Source: Alkalicoccus saliphilus (GTDB lineage: Bacteria > Bacillota > Bacilli > Bacillales > Salisediminibacteriaceae). Taken from it: a DNA stretch of 42,989 bases. Below the pieces are notes generated by a model. It was not told the DNA's origin and did no database searches. It saw only the letters and a list, made by a program, of their open reading frames with translations. Positions 9,325 through 17,467 of the stretch are shown piece by piece (position 1 is the first letter of the stretch; the number at the start of each line of letters is the position of its first letter). A program made the position numbers and the translations under genes. Location of the stretch: contig NZ_PZJJ01000028.1 in assembly GCF_003044065.1 (NCBI RefSeq), forward strand, positions 1-42,989. The letters are read 5' to 3'.

Positions 9325-10812
9325 ATGGGAAAGCCTACAGGATTTATGGAGTACACTCGAGTGACAATACCCGAGCGTGACCCTTCTGAACGGACGAAGG
9401 ACTGGGACGAGTATTCGCTCCCGATGTCAGACGAGGAAGCCCGGAAGCAGGGGGCCCGCTGCATGGACTGCGGTGTCCCTACCTGCCACACGGGAATGGA
9501 ACTGGACGGAGTAACGACAGGATGTCCGGTGTATCATCTTATTCCGGAATGGAATGACATGGTTTACCGGGGACAGTGGAAAGCTGCCCTGGAAAAAGAG
9601 CATGAAATGAACAACTTCCCGGAATTTACCGGATTTGCCTGTCCGGCACCGTGTGAAGGCGCGTGTGTACTCGGCATTAACGAGCCGCCGGTTGCTATCC
9701 GTTCCGTAGAAAAATCAATTATTGAAAAAGGTTTTGCCGAAGGATGGGTGCAGCCAAACCCTCCGAAGCAGCGTACAGGAAAGCGCGTAGCGGTTGTCGG
9801 ATCCGGTCCGGCAGGACTTGCCGCAGCAGACCAGCTGAACAAAGCGGGACACAGCGTCTCGGTATTTGAGCGTCATGACCGTCTCGGCGGCCTGCTGACG
9901 TATGGTATTCCCGAAATGAAACTGCCTTATTCTATCGTTCAGCGCCGAATCAACATCCTGGAACAGGAAGGTATCGAATTCTTCACTAACACAGAAGTAG
10001 GAAAAGATATTACTTCCGAGCAGCTGAGGAGCGAATTTGATTCGACTATTCTCTGCGGCGGCGCTACAATACACCGGGACGTGCCGGCAGAAAACACGGA
10101 TTTGAAAGGCATTCATTATGCGATGGATTTCCTCCATGCCAATACGAAGAGCCTTCTCGATTCAAATCTCGAAGACGGAAGCTATATTTCCGCTGAGGAC
10201 AAAAATGTTCTTGTAATTGGTGGAGGAGATACCGGTACGGACTGTATCGCTACTTCTGTACGTCATAACTGTAAGAGCCTTGTCCAGTTTGATATTTACG
10301 ATAAAAAAGGTACAGAGCGTGACATGCTTGCAAATCCGTGGCCGCAGTATCCGGTTATTCACCGGGTGGAATACGGACAGAAGGAAGCGGAATCTGTATT
10401 CGGTGATGACCCTCGTGCCTATGCCGTCATGACAAAGAAATTTGTCGGAGATGAAAACGGTCAGGTAAAGGAAGTCCATACTGTCAACGTCTCCCTTCGC
10501 TTTGACGAAGAAGGAAACAAGATCCGCGAAGAAATTCCAGGATCGGAAAAAGTATGGCAGGTGGATCTCGTACTTGTAGCTATCGGTTTTAAAGGACCGG
10601 AGCAGGGACTCCTGGAACAGCTGAATGTGGAAACAAAAACGAACTCCACAGTCAGAGCAATGTACGATGATTTCCGTACAAATGTCGATGGTGTTTTCGC
10701 TGCAGGCGACATGCGCCGCGGCCAGAGTCTGATCGTTTGGGCTATTAATGAAGGGCGGGGTGCAGCACGTGAATGTGACCGCTACTTAATGGGCGGAACG
10801 CAGCTGCCTTAA
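9325..10812 (+). CDS. gltD: glutamate synthase small subunit (GOGAT beta)
   Basis: A 495-residue FAD and NADPH oxidoreductase that feeds electrons to the large subunit. The N-terminal region carries the iron-sulfur ligands CMDCGVPTCHTG and CPAPCEGAC. FAD binding is seen in VVGSGPAGLAAA (about residues 149-160), NAD(P)H binding in VIGGGDTGTDC, and a C-terminal GVFAAGDMRRGQSLIVWAI FAD motif. The start is ATG 9325 because the AAGGAGGGG site at 9310-9318 lies between it and the earlier in-frame ATG at 9307. Length is close to the 493 residues of B. subtilis. Probably co-transcribed with gltB despite the repeat between them. Terminator at 10846-10880. Confidence 0.96.
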   Translation: MGKPTGFMEYTRVTIPERDPSERTKDWDEYSLPMSDEEARKQGARCMDCGVPTCHTGMELDGVTTGCPVYHLIPEWNDMVYRGQWKAALEKEHEMNNFPEFTGFACPAPCEGACVLGINEPPVAIRSVEKSIIEKGFAEGWVQPNPPKQRTGKRVAVVGSGPAGLAAADQLNKAGHSVSVFERHDRLGGLLTYGIPEMKLPYSIVQRRINILEQEGIEFFTNTEVGKDITSEQLRSEFDSTILCGGATIHRDVPAENTDLKGIHYAMDFLHANTKSLLDSNLEDGSYISAEDKNVLVIGGGDTGTDCIATSVRHNCKSLVQFDIYDKKGTERDMLANPWPQYPVIHRVEYGQKEAESVFGDDPRAYAVMTKKFVGDENGQVKEVHTVNVSLRFDEEGNKIREEIPGSEKVWQVDLVLVAIGFKGPEQGLLEQLNVETKTNSTVRAMYDDFRTNVDGVFAAGDMRRGQSLIVWAINEGRGAARECDRYLMGGTQLP

Positions 10813-10845
10813 GATAGACACCGGTGTTAAATAATAATAAAGAAA

Positions 10846-10880
10846 GGGACCGTCTCATACGATGAGGCGGTCTCTTTTTG
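10846..10880 (+). terminator. gltBD terminator
   Basis: Stem GGGACCGTCTCAT / ATGAGGCGGTCTC with one G-T wobble and a tiny loop, followed by TTTTT. It ends the gltB-gltD unit. Confidence 0.85.
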
Positions 10881-10972
10881 ATGCTTTGATGGAAGAGAAA
10901 GGAAAAGTTTCATGTTTAAATTTCGTTTTCAGGGGGCATAAGAAGAAAGGAAAGAAATAAAGGAGGAAAAGC

Positions 10973-11209
10973 ATGACCACCGCAAAACAAAAATCCAATG
11001 TTTTAAAATATATTCTTACAGCCCTTTTTGCTGTAACTCTGCTTCTCATTCTTGTAAACTTTGTTCTGCCGATGATGAATACGGGAACAGCGGAAGAGGA
11101 GCTTAATGAAACAGAAATATCAGTAGATTTAAACGAAGAAGCAGCAGAAGACATATCAGATCACTCGGTACTATTAAACAGCCTGCTTCAGAGACAGGCC
11201 TCTGAATAA
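10973..11209 (+). CDS. small single-pass membrane protein, unknown function
   Basis: A 78-residue product with a basic N-terminus (MTTAKQKS), one hydrophobic segment at about residues 10-33 (ILTALFAVTLLLILVNFVLP) and an acidic tail rich in Glu. By the positive-inside rule the acidic tail would be outside the cell. The AAAGGAGG site before the ATG is strong and a terminator follows the stop at once, so this is a real gene. There is no lipobox. I recognise no family. Convergent with the thioesterase gene, sharing its terminator. Confidence 0.75.
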   Translation: MTTAKQKSNVLKYILTALFAVTLLLILVNFVLPMMNTGTAEEELNETEISVDLNEEAAEDISDHSVLLNSLLQRQASE

Positions 11210-11210
11210 A

Positions 11211-11246
11211 AAACGCCGCGGCAAAACTGCCACGGCGTTTTTATTT
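11211..11246. terminator. bidirectional terminator between the small membrane protein and the thioesterase
   Basis: 12-bp stem AACGCCGCGGCA / TGCCACGGCGTT with a 4-base loop and one mismatch, flanked by an A run on the left and a T run on the right, so it works for both converging genes. Confidence 0.85.
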
Positions 11247-11768
11247 TTAGTAGTCCTGATCCCAGGGCTTGAGATCCGTTAGTATGTCTGCGAGTTCTTT
11301 ACTCTGCTTTCGTCCTTCTTTACGGACCGCACGCCGTTCAGGGGCTGTATTGAAAAGGTATGTTTCTTCCTTTGATTCCGGGAGGACCGATGGGACTTCA
11401 GCCGGCTTTCCGTCCTCTTTTAAAGCAACAAACGTTAAAAAGCTTGTAGCAGCGAGCCTTCTGTCACCGGTAAGCAGATCTTCTGCAATGACTTTTACAA
11501 AAACTTCCATCGAACTTTTCCCAGTGGAAGAAACGTGGGACTCGAGACAGACTGAATCTGTCTGGCGTATCGGGTAAAGAAAGTCCACCGAGTCCATGGA
11601 AGCTGTGACGCATTCTTTCCGGCAGTGCCGGGAAGCGGAAATAGAAGCTGTATCGTCAATATCACGCATCAGCTTTCCCCCGAAAAGGGTATCGTGATTA
11701 TTTGTGTCCTGCGGGAACACGCGTCCCGTTTTAATGACTCGTGAATCTCTGCATCGTTTTTCTGACAT
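11247..11768 (-). CDS. ykhA: acyl-CoA thioesterase (YkhA-like hotdog protein)
   Basis: A 173-residue hotdog-fold enzyme hydrolysing acyl-CoA to free fatty acid and CoA, cytosolic. It closely resembles B. subtilis YkhA: RDSRVIKTGRVFPQDTN, HDTLFGGKLMRDIDDTASI (the hotdog helix), ECVTASMDSVDFLYPI and SMEVFVKV. The C-terminal tail after residue 130 is charged, as in the family. The start is ATG 11768, with AGAGGAG eight bases upstream; an earlier in-frame ATG at 11801 has no ribosome site. Single-gene unit. Confidence 0.9.
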   Translation of the reverse strand: MSEKRCRDSRVIKTGRVFPQDTNNHDTLFGGKLMRDIDDTASISASRHCRKECVTASMDSVDFLYPIRQTDSVCLESHVSSTGKSSMEVFVKVIAEDLLTGDRRLAATSFLTFVALKEDGKPAEVPSVLPESKEETYLFNTAPERRAVRKEGRKQSKELADILTDLKPWDQDY

Positions 11769-11889
11769 GATTTCACTCTCCTCTAAATATAACTTGTCCA
11801 TTATAGCACGAATGATTTTTTCGGGGAAAAAGGAAGGGGCAGGAGGAAAGTATGTCGAAAGTATTTCCTAAGAGCAGGGAGTGAGTCGT

Positions 11890-12222
11890 GTGAACATATA
11901 TGGAAAACAAGTATACGGCGCAGAGGATGAAGAAACGAGATGCAGCCATTATCATCAGGAAACAGACCGTATTGCTTTAAAATGCTTCTGCTGCAGGGAA
12001 TACTATCCCTGCTATAAGTGCCACGAAGAAATTACGGGAAAACCTTTTAAACCGTGGCCTGCAGAGTACCGGGAAGAAAAAGCTGTGCTGTGCGGAGCAT
12101 GCGGAACAGAACTGACGATCAGCGGATATTTAACGTCTTCCAGCCGCTGTCCTTCCTGTCGCTCCGCCTTTAATCCGGGATGTGCGCTGCATTATCACCT
12201 GTATTTTGAGCCGAAGAAATAA
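11890..12222 (+). CDS. CHY zinc-finger protein
   Basis: A 110-residue protein of the zf-CHY family. The pattern is visible from end to end: C-SHYH near residue 18, CFCC-YYPCYKCHEE in the middle, CGACGTEL, then CPSC-FNPGCALHYH at the end. These Cys and His residues should bind two or three zinc ions. Homologues exist in bacteria and as the yeast mitochondrial Hot13; the bacterial role is not established. The start is GTG 11890 (GGGAG eight bases before) rather than GTG 11881, which overlaps that site. The stop lies 10 bases before the azoreductase ATG, so the two form an operon, suggesting a link to redox or metal stress (inference). Confidence 0.85.
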   Translation: MNIYGKQVYGAEDEETRCSHYHQETDRIALKCFCCREYYPCYKCHEEITGKPFKPWPAEYREEKAVLCGACGTELTISGYLTSSSRCPSCRSAFNPGCALHYHLYFEPKK

Positions 12223-12232
12223 GGAGGAAACG

Positions 12233-12826
12233 ATGAGCCTTTTGTATGTTACTGCCAACCCGAAAAAAACCTCCGAGTCGTTCAGTCTGCAGCTTGGAGA
12301 GCACTTTCTAAAATCCTATCAGGAGCTTCATCCGGAAGCAGAAATAAAACGTCTCGACTTATTCAAGGAAAATGTTCCTCCTCTCGAAGGAGAAGCTTTA
12401 AGCGCCTGGGAGCGGACGAGTACGACAGAAGTAACAAATAAATACGTAGAGGAATTTCTACGGTACGACCAGGTCGTTTTCGTTACTCCGCTCTGGAACA
12501 TGGGGGTGCCGTCCCCGGTCAAAGCTTATATCGACCATTTAATTCTTCCGGATAAAACGTTCCGGTTTGGGGAAAAAGGCATCGAGGGCCTGCTGCAAAA
12601 TACAAGAATTCTCCATCTCCAGTCGCGCGGTGGTATTTATTCCGAAGGAAAGCTGGCTTCTTTTGAACACGGAGACAGCTATTTGCGAACAATTTTCCAG
12701 CTCACAGGGATAAAGACATACGAACACATTTATGTGGAAGGAACGAGCACCTATCCGGACGAAGCAGCCGGACGGCTGGAAAAAGCAAAGCAGGAAGCGG
12801 AAAAGCTGGCTTCCACGTTTCAATAA
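12233..12826 (+). CDS. azoR: FMN-dependent NADH-azoreductase (flavodoxin-like)
   Basis: A 197-residue protein of the AzoR / NAD(P)H-quinone oxidoreductase family, cytosolic and FMN-binding. It reduces quinones and azo compounds by two electrons using NADH. Family landmarks: N-terminal VTANPKKTSESFSLQL (phosphate-binding loop), FVTPLWNMGVPSPVKAYID, the segment TFRFGEKGIEGLL, and LQSRGGIY. Start ATG 12233 with AAGGAGG; the longer in-frame reading from 12182 has no ribosome site. Translationally close to the CHY gene. Terminator at 12845-12883. Confidence 0.9.
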   Translation: MSLLYVTANPKKTSESFSLQLGEHFLKSYQELHPEAEIKRLDLFKENVPPLEGEALSAWERTSTTEVTNKYVEEFLRYDQVVFVTPLWNMGVPSPVKAYIDHLILPDKTFRFGEKGIEGLLQNTRILHLQSRGGIYSEGKLASFEHGDSYLRTIFQLTGIKTYEHIYVEGTSTYPDEAAGRLEKAKQEAEKLASTFQ

Positions 12827-12844
12827 GCCGGTATAGAAGAAAAG

Positions 12845-12883
12845 AGAAGCGGTGCCGAAAGCTGGGCGCCGCTTCTTTTTTTG
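12845..12883 (+). terminator. terminator of the CHY-azoreductase operon
   Basis: Stem AGAAGCGGTGCC (12845-12856) / GGCGCCGCTTCT (12865-12876) with one mismatch, followed by a run of seven T. Confidence 0.85.
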
Positions 12884-12929
12884 TACCGGACTTTTTTTGA
12901 GGAGGAGCAGTTGTTTCACAGTCATGATT

Positions 12930-13094
12930 AATCATTATAGAAGGTGGAATAATCTTTATCGGAACTCGATTAATCATTATAGGCGGGGCATTTGTCATTA
13001 AGGATGTTATTAATCATTATGGAGTCTGCTTTAATCATTATATACCGTCCTGGAAGGTGAATTAATCAGTACAGTCTTCCGATTAATCAACCCG
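12930..13094. repeat. phased TAATCATTA array, copy B (8 units)
   Basis: Eight units related to AATCATTATA start at 12930, 12951, 12972, 12993, 13012, 13033, 13064 and 13085: spacings 21, 21, 21, 19, 21, 31, 21. Units 3-8 correspond one to one with the six units of copy A, including the TGTCATTAAG variant at the same place (12993) and the single 31-base gap. The bases between units differ much more than the units themselves. It lies between two converging genes, outside both terminators. Nothing else is seen in 12884-13136. Confidence 0.8.
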
Positions 13095-13136
13095 GAACTC
13101 AACCCTCCCTAAAAACAGAACGAGAACGAAGAAATT

Positions 13137-13163
13137 AAAAACCCCCGTCCAAAGACGGGGGCT
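13137..13163 (-). terminator. terminator of the peptide transporter operon
   Basis: Perfect 8-bp GC stem CCCCCGTC (13142-13149) / GACGGGGG (13154-13161), loop of four. On the minus strand it is followed by a T run (13141-13137). Confidence 0.85.
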
Positions 13164-13171
13164 GCAAGTTA

Positions 13172-14185
13172 TTAATAATTCGGCTTCATTTCACCGGATT
13201 CAATTTCCTCAATGTAGTGGCATGCGGCGCGGTGGCCGTCCTGCATAAGTGAATCATTGTTACGGAGTTCCGGGTCTTCTTCTACACACTTATCGGTAGC
13301 AAACGGACAGCGTGTATGGAAGCGGCAGCCGGTCGGCGGATCGATCGGGGAGGGAACGTCCCCTTTCAGTACGATCTGCTCTTTTTTCTTCGTTGGATCC
13401 GGCACCGGAATTGCAGAAAGAAGCGTTTTTGTGTACGGATGCTTCGGATTGTCGAAGAGCGACTTCTTATCAGCAATCTCTACGATTTTTCCGAGATACA
13501 TCACAAGTACACGGTCGGAGATATGGCGCACAACTCCGAGGTCATGTGAGATAAACAAATACGTCAGGTTGTAGTCACGCTGCAGCTTTTTAAGCAGGTT
13601 CAGCACCTGAGCCTGAATGGACACGTCGAGTGCGGAAACTGACTCGTCACAGATAATCATTTTCGGATCCACAGAAAGCGCGCGGGCAATACCGATACGC
13701 TGACGCTGTCCGCCGCTGAATTCGTGAGGGAAACGGTCGATCTGGTGCTCCCCGAGGCCGACGGTTTTCATCAGCTCTTTGATGCGTGCTTCCCGTTTAT
13801 CTTTCGGAAGCACGTCCTGTATTTCCATCGCTTCGCTCAGAATCTGGCGTACGGTCTGGCGGGGATTGATGGAGGCGTAAGGGTCCTGAAATATAATCTG
13901 CAGGTCTTTGCGTTTACGGCGCATGTCCTTTTTACTGAGAGCAAGAAGATCCTGTCCCTGAAAATCGACTTCGCCTTCTGTCGGCTCATCGAGGCGGAGG
14001 ATGGCGCGGCCGGTCGTTGACTTTCCGCAGCCTGATTCCCCAACGATGCTGAGCGTTTCTCCTTCTTTTACTTCAAAAGAAATGTCATCGACCGCTTTAA
14101 CGTCGTTTACTTTACGGCCGAGGATTCCTCCTTTGATCGGGAAATACTGTTTAAGATTGCGTACTTTCAGAATATCCGTAGTCAT
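13172..14185 (-). CDS. peptide ABC transporter ATPase (OppF/DppF type)
   Basis: A 337-residue cytoplasmic ATPase that energises the two permeases upstream. It has Walker [10 protein letters not shown], signature FSGGQRQR, Walker B MIICDES (Ser where Pro is more usual), the H-loop FISHD, and the OppD/F C-terminal extension with [15 protein letters not shown]. The conserved Cys cluster of this extension is a family feature. The start is placed at the second ATG (14185), nine bases from GGAGGTGA (14202-14195); the ATG at 14194 is one base from that site. It overlaps the end of the preceding ATPase gene by 35 bases, so translation is probably coupled. Last gene of the operon. Confidence 0.9.
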   Translation of the reverse strand: MTTDILKVRNLKQYFPIKGGILGRKVNDVKAVDDISFEVKEGETLSIVGESGCGKSTTGRAILRLDEPTEGEVDFQGQDLLALSKKDMRRKRKDLQIIFQDPYASINPRQTVRQILSEAMEIQDVLPKDKREARIKELMKTVGLGEHQIDRFPHEFSGGQRQRIGIARALSVDPKMIICDESVSALDVSIQAQVLNLLKKLQRDYNLTYLFISHDLGVVRHISDRVLVMYLGKIVEIADKKSLFDNPKHPYTKTLLSAIPVPDPTKKKEQIVLKGDVPSPIDPPTGCRFHTRCPFATDKCVEEDPELRNNDSLMQDGHRAACHYIEEIESGEMKPNY

Positions 14186-15203
14186 CTCTGACATTCACCT
14201 CCGGGCCGTCCCACTGATCGGTATGAATCCAGCAGCGGACTTGATTTCCGTCTCCCTGATCTTCAAGGTCAGGAAGTCTTTCTACGCACATTTCTCGGGC
14301 GAACGGGCAGCGCGGAGCAAACCGGCAGCCATTCGGCAGGTCGTCCGGTCTTGGCACCATCCCGCGGATAACTTCCAGTTCTTCCTGGTCGATATCGTGG
14401 CGGGGGAGGGACTTCAGAAGGCCGACTGTATAAGGGTGTTTCGGATTGGCAAACAGCGTGTTCACATCAGCATATTCGACAATTTTACCGGCGTACATAA
14501 CAGCGACGTAATCGCACGTTTCTGCTACGACACCGAGGTCGTGCGTAATAAGAAGCATCGACATGCCGAGATCTTTCTGCAGATCGTTGACCAGGCCGAG
14601 AATCTGCGCCTGGATCGTTACATCGAGAGCGGTTGTCGGCTCATCAGCGATGAGAAGTTCCGGGTTACACGCAAGCGCGATGGCAATCATTGCACGCTGG
14701 CGCATTCCCCCGGAAAGTTCGTGCGGATAAGCTTTCAGCCGGGCTTTCGGTGAAGGAATACCTACGAGTTCGAGCATGCCGAGAGCTTTTTCAAGCGCCT
14801 GTTTTTTCGAGAGTCCCTGGTGGATCTGATAGGATTCAGCGATCTGGTCACCGATCGTATATACCGGGTTGAGGGAAGTCATCGGTTCCTGGAATATCAT
14901 GGAGATCTTATTCCCGCGGATCCGGCGCATTTCTGCTTCCGATTTAGCCAGAAGATCTTCCCCGTTAAAAGTAATCGACCCGCCTTTAACACGGCCTGGG
15001 GCTTCAATCAGCCGCATGATGGAGAGGGCGGTAATGCTTTTGCCGGAACCGGACTCTCCTACGATACCGAGAGTTTTTCCGGCAGGGACGTCAAAATGAA
15101 CGCCGTCTACCGCCTTAACTTCTCCTTTATGGGTAAAAAACGATGTCTGCAGGTCATCTACTTTAATAATTGTTTTCGTGTCATTATCTTTAAGGTTATC
15201 CAA
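14151..15203 (-). CDS. peptide ABC transporter ATPase (OppD/DppD type)
   Basis: A 350-residue ATPase, partner of the downstream OppF-type protein. Walker [10 protein letters not shown], signature LSGGMRQR, Walker [14 protein letters not shown]-loop ITHD, and the C-terminal Cys-containing region [15 protein letters not shown]. The start is uncertain: GTG 15215 directly abuts AAAG and has no ribosome site in front, whereas TTG 15203 is well spaced from AAAGGTGG. I prefer the TTG; the alternative adds four residues. It follows the permease gene by a few dozen bases. Confidence 0.9.
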   Translation of the reverse strand: MDNLKDNDTKTIIKVDDLQTSFFTHKGEVKAVDGVHFDVPAGKTLGIVGESGSGKSITALSIMRLIEAPGRVKGGSITFNGEDLLAKSEAEMRRIRGNKISMIFQEPMTSLNPVYTIGDQIAESYQIHQGLSKKQALEKALGMLELVGIPSPKARLKAYPHELSGGMRQRAMIAIALACNPELLIADEPTTALDVTIQAQILGLVNDLQKDLGMSMLLITHDLGVVAETCDYVAVMYAGKIVEYADVNTLFANPKHPYTVGLLKSLPRHDIDQEELEVIRGMVPRPDDLPNGCRFAPRCPFAREMCVERLPDLEDQGDGNQVRCWIHTDQWDGPEVNVRDDYGYSESTQS

Positions 15204-15238
15204 CAGGTCTCCCACCTTTCTTTGTTGGAATAGTAGTA

Positions 15239-16159
15239 TTAATCAAGATCAATCCGCTTGTTAAGGAAGCGGTAGGAAATATCAACAATAAAGTTTACGA
15301 ATACGAACATCAAGGCAAGGATCAGTACTGCACCTTGAACAATCGGGAAGTCCCGCTGTCCGATGGCTTCCACGACGAGGCGGCCTAGGCCGTTAATCGC
15401 AAAAACGGTTTCTGTCAGCACCGCACCTCCTAGAAGAACACCAAACTGAAGTCCGACAACAGTGACAACCGGGATTAACGCGTTACGAAGGGCGTGCTTG
15501 TAAACGACGTAGCGCTCTTTTACCCCTTTGGCACGGGCGGTACGGATGTAATCCTGGTGGATAACCTCCAGCATGCTGGAACGTGTCATCCGGGCGATGA
15601 TCGCTGCACCGGCAGTACCGAGGGTAATAACCGGCAGGATAATCGACTGCGGTGTGCCCCAGCCGGAAACCGGGAGCCATTCAATATTCAGTGCAAAATA
15701 CTGAATAAGCATCAGGCCAAGCCAGAAGTTCGGCATGGATAGACCGAATAAAGCAGTAATCATAATAATCATGTCAAGCGGTGAATTACGGCGTGTTGCA
15801 GAAACAATCCCGGCAATCAGGCCGATAAAGATGCTTAGAAGTGTACTGTAAAAGGCCAGTTCGACTGTTACCCAGAATCTTGCACCGATCTCATCCGTAA
15901 CGGCGCGGCCGCTCCGGATGGAGTTTCCGAGGTCACCAGTCACGGCATTACCGACGAACGTTCCGTACTGAACAGGAAGTGGATCATTCAGCCCAAGACG
16001 CTCACGGGTCTGCTCAACCTGCTGTTCGTTGGCACTTTCACCGGCAATAATCTGGGCCGGGTCACCTGGAATCAGGTGCATCATAAGGAAAACGACGAGA
16101 GTTACCCCGATCATAACCGGGATAGTCTGTATCAAACGTCGTACTGTATAGATAAACAA
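15239..16159 (-). CDS. peptide ABC transporter permease (OppB/DppB type)
   Basis: A 306-residue inner permease subunit with six predicted membrane segments. N-terminal [33 protein letters not shown] is typical of the DppB/GsiC/NikB family. The EAA loop that contacts the ATPase reads [29 protein letters not shown]. Together with the OppC-type permease it forms the channel for peptides or similar solutes. Second gene in the leftward operon, 21 bases after the first permease gene. Confidence 0.93.
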   Translation of the reverse strand: MFIYTVRRLIQTIPVMIGVTLVVFLMMHLIPGDPAQIIAGESANEQQVEQTRERLGLNDPLPVQYGTFVGNAVTGDLGNSIRSGRAVTDEIGARFWVTVELAFYSTLLSIFIGLIAGIVSATRRNSPLDMIIMITALFGLSMPNFWLGLMLIQYFALNIEWLPVSGWGTPQSIILPVITLGTAGAAIIARMTRSSMLEVIHQDYIRTARAKGVKERYVVYKHALRNALIPVVTVVGLQFGVLLGGAVLTETVFAINGLGRLVVEAIGQRDFPIVQGAVLILALMFVFVNFIVDISYRFLNKRIDLD

Positions 16160-16180
16160 AAGGCTTCACCTCTCTTACTG

Positions 16181-17077
16181 TTAAGATTTTAGTTTAGGGT
16201 CCAGGGCGTCACGTACGCCGTCACCAAACAGGTTGAAGGCAAGGACGACAAGTACGATAGCAAGACCAGGGAAAAGGGCAATGTGCGGATGTTCCCACAT
16301 GTAGTTTCGTCCGGCAGCAAGCATGGCTCCCCATTCCGGCGTCGGCGGCTGCGCACCAAGGCCAAGGAAGGACAGTCCACTAGCGGTCAGTACGGCTGTC
16401 GCAATGCGGAGTGTTGCCTGTACGATGATTGGTGACATAATATTCGGAAGAATGTGACGGAAAATAATGCGGAAATCCGACGCCCCAAGAGCACGGACAG
16501 CGTCAACATATTCTAATTTTCTGACAGATAAAGTTGAACCGCGTACGATACGGGCAAATACCGGTATCGAGAATATCGAAATCGCGATAATAACGTTATT
16601 GATGCTTCCACCGAGTACAGCTACGATACCAAGAGCAAGTAGAATACCAGGGAAAGCGAGAAGAACGTCCATCGTTCTCATGATAACTGCGTCAATCCGT
16701 CCTCCGTAGTAGCCGGATACAATTCCAAATACAACCCCGAAAATCATCCCGACGAACACGGAAAGAAAGCCTATGTAGAGTGTAATGGACATTCCGTGAA
16801 TAATCCGGGTGAAAATATCACGGCCGTGGTGGTCTGTTCCAAACCAGTACTGACTTGAAGGCCCTTCCAGCCTGTCCGCGACGTTTGGAGCCAGAGGGTC
16901 CCCTGTTGTTATCCATGGGCCGATAATTGCTATGATCATAAACAGGACGATAAGAATACCGCCTGCCATGGCGAGATAATTCTGCCGGAGTTTACGCCAG
17001 ACATTTTTAAAGTTTTCCATCTGCGGGTTGACCCGTTTCTTTTCTTCCGTAGAAACGTTAACCGTCGTTTCTGCCAT
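16181..17077 (-). CDS. peptide ABC transporter permease (OppC/DppC type)
   Basis: A 298-residue permease with six predicted membrane segments, the cap segment GDPLAPNVADRLEGPSSQYWFGTDHHGRDIFTRIIHG characteristic of DppC-like proteins, and an EAA loop EYVDAVRALGASDFRIIFRHILPN. It starts the leftward operon (OppC, OppB, OppD, OppF types), which lacks its own binding protein; the two lipoproteins encoded divergently supply it. The predicted promoter is at 17142-17169. The cytoplasmic N-terminal stretch before the first membrane segment is about 35 residues. Confidence 0.93.
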   Translation of the reverse strand: MAETTVNVSTEEKKRVNPQMENFKNVWRKLRQNYLAMAGGILIVLFMIIAIIGPWITTGDPLAPNVADRLEGPSSQYWFGTDHHGRDIFTRIIHGMSITLYIGFLSVFVGMIFGVVFGIVSGYYGGRIDAVIMRTMDVLLAFPGILLALGIVAVLGGSINNVIIAISIFSIPVFARIVRGSTLSVRKLEYVDAVRALGASDFRIIFRHILPNIMSPIIVQATLRIATAVLTASGLSFLGLGAQPPTPEWGAMLAAGRNYMWEHPHIALFPGLAIVLVVLAFNLFGDGVRDALDPKLKS

Positions 17078-17141
17078 ATTGTAAACCTCTCTTTCATATT
17101 TGTTTTTTTAAAAAAGCAAAAACTTCTGCCACTATTCCCCT

Positions 17142-17169
17142 ATTATATAGGATTGAAATAAACGGTCGA
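17142..17169 (-). promoter_or_regulatory. promoter of the leftward peptide transporter operon
   Basis: Minus strand TCGACC (17169-17164), 16-base spacer, TATAAT (17147-17142). The -10 box is perfect and the -35 box weak. The 390-base gap 17078-17467 is AT-rich and otherwise holds only the opposing promoter; no riboswitch is visible. Confidence 0.45.
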
Positions 17170-17399
17170 TACGAAAAAATTATATCATTCCCACACTTTT
17201 TCACAAGCCTTATTTGAAAAAACCTGAATATTTTCTTAATATAATAATAATTTCTCCCTCATCCTGCCATATAATTGAAATATTTACTAGAAAAACAACG
17301 ATTTTATGTGAAATCACTTACATGCAATGTGCTCCTTTACTGTGCAAAAGAATATTTTATTCAAATAATAAAAATAGATAGAATAGTTAGAAAATTACA

Positions 17400-17428
17400 T
17401 TGATTTTTACACATTAATAGAGTAAATT
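17400..17428 (+). promoter_or_regulatory. candidate promoter of the first binding lipoprotein
   Basis: TTGATT (17400-17405), 17-base spacer, TAAATT (17423-17428). The second binding-protein gene has an equivalent TTGTTT-17-TAAATT, which supports the call although both -10 boxes are imperfect. Confidence 0.35.
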
Positions 17429-17467
17429 GGTTAAGTGTTACACAATACATATTCAGGAGGACACAAC

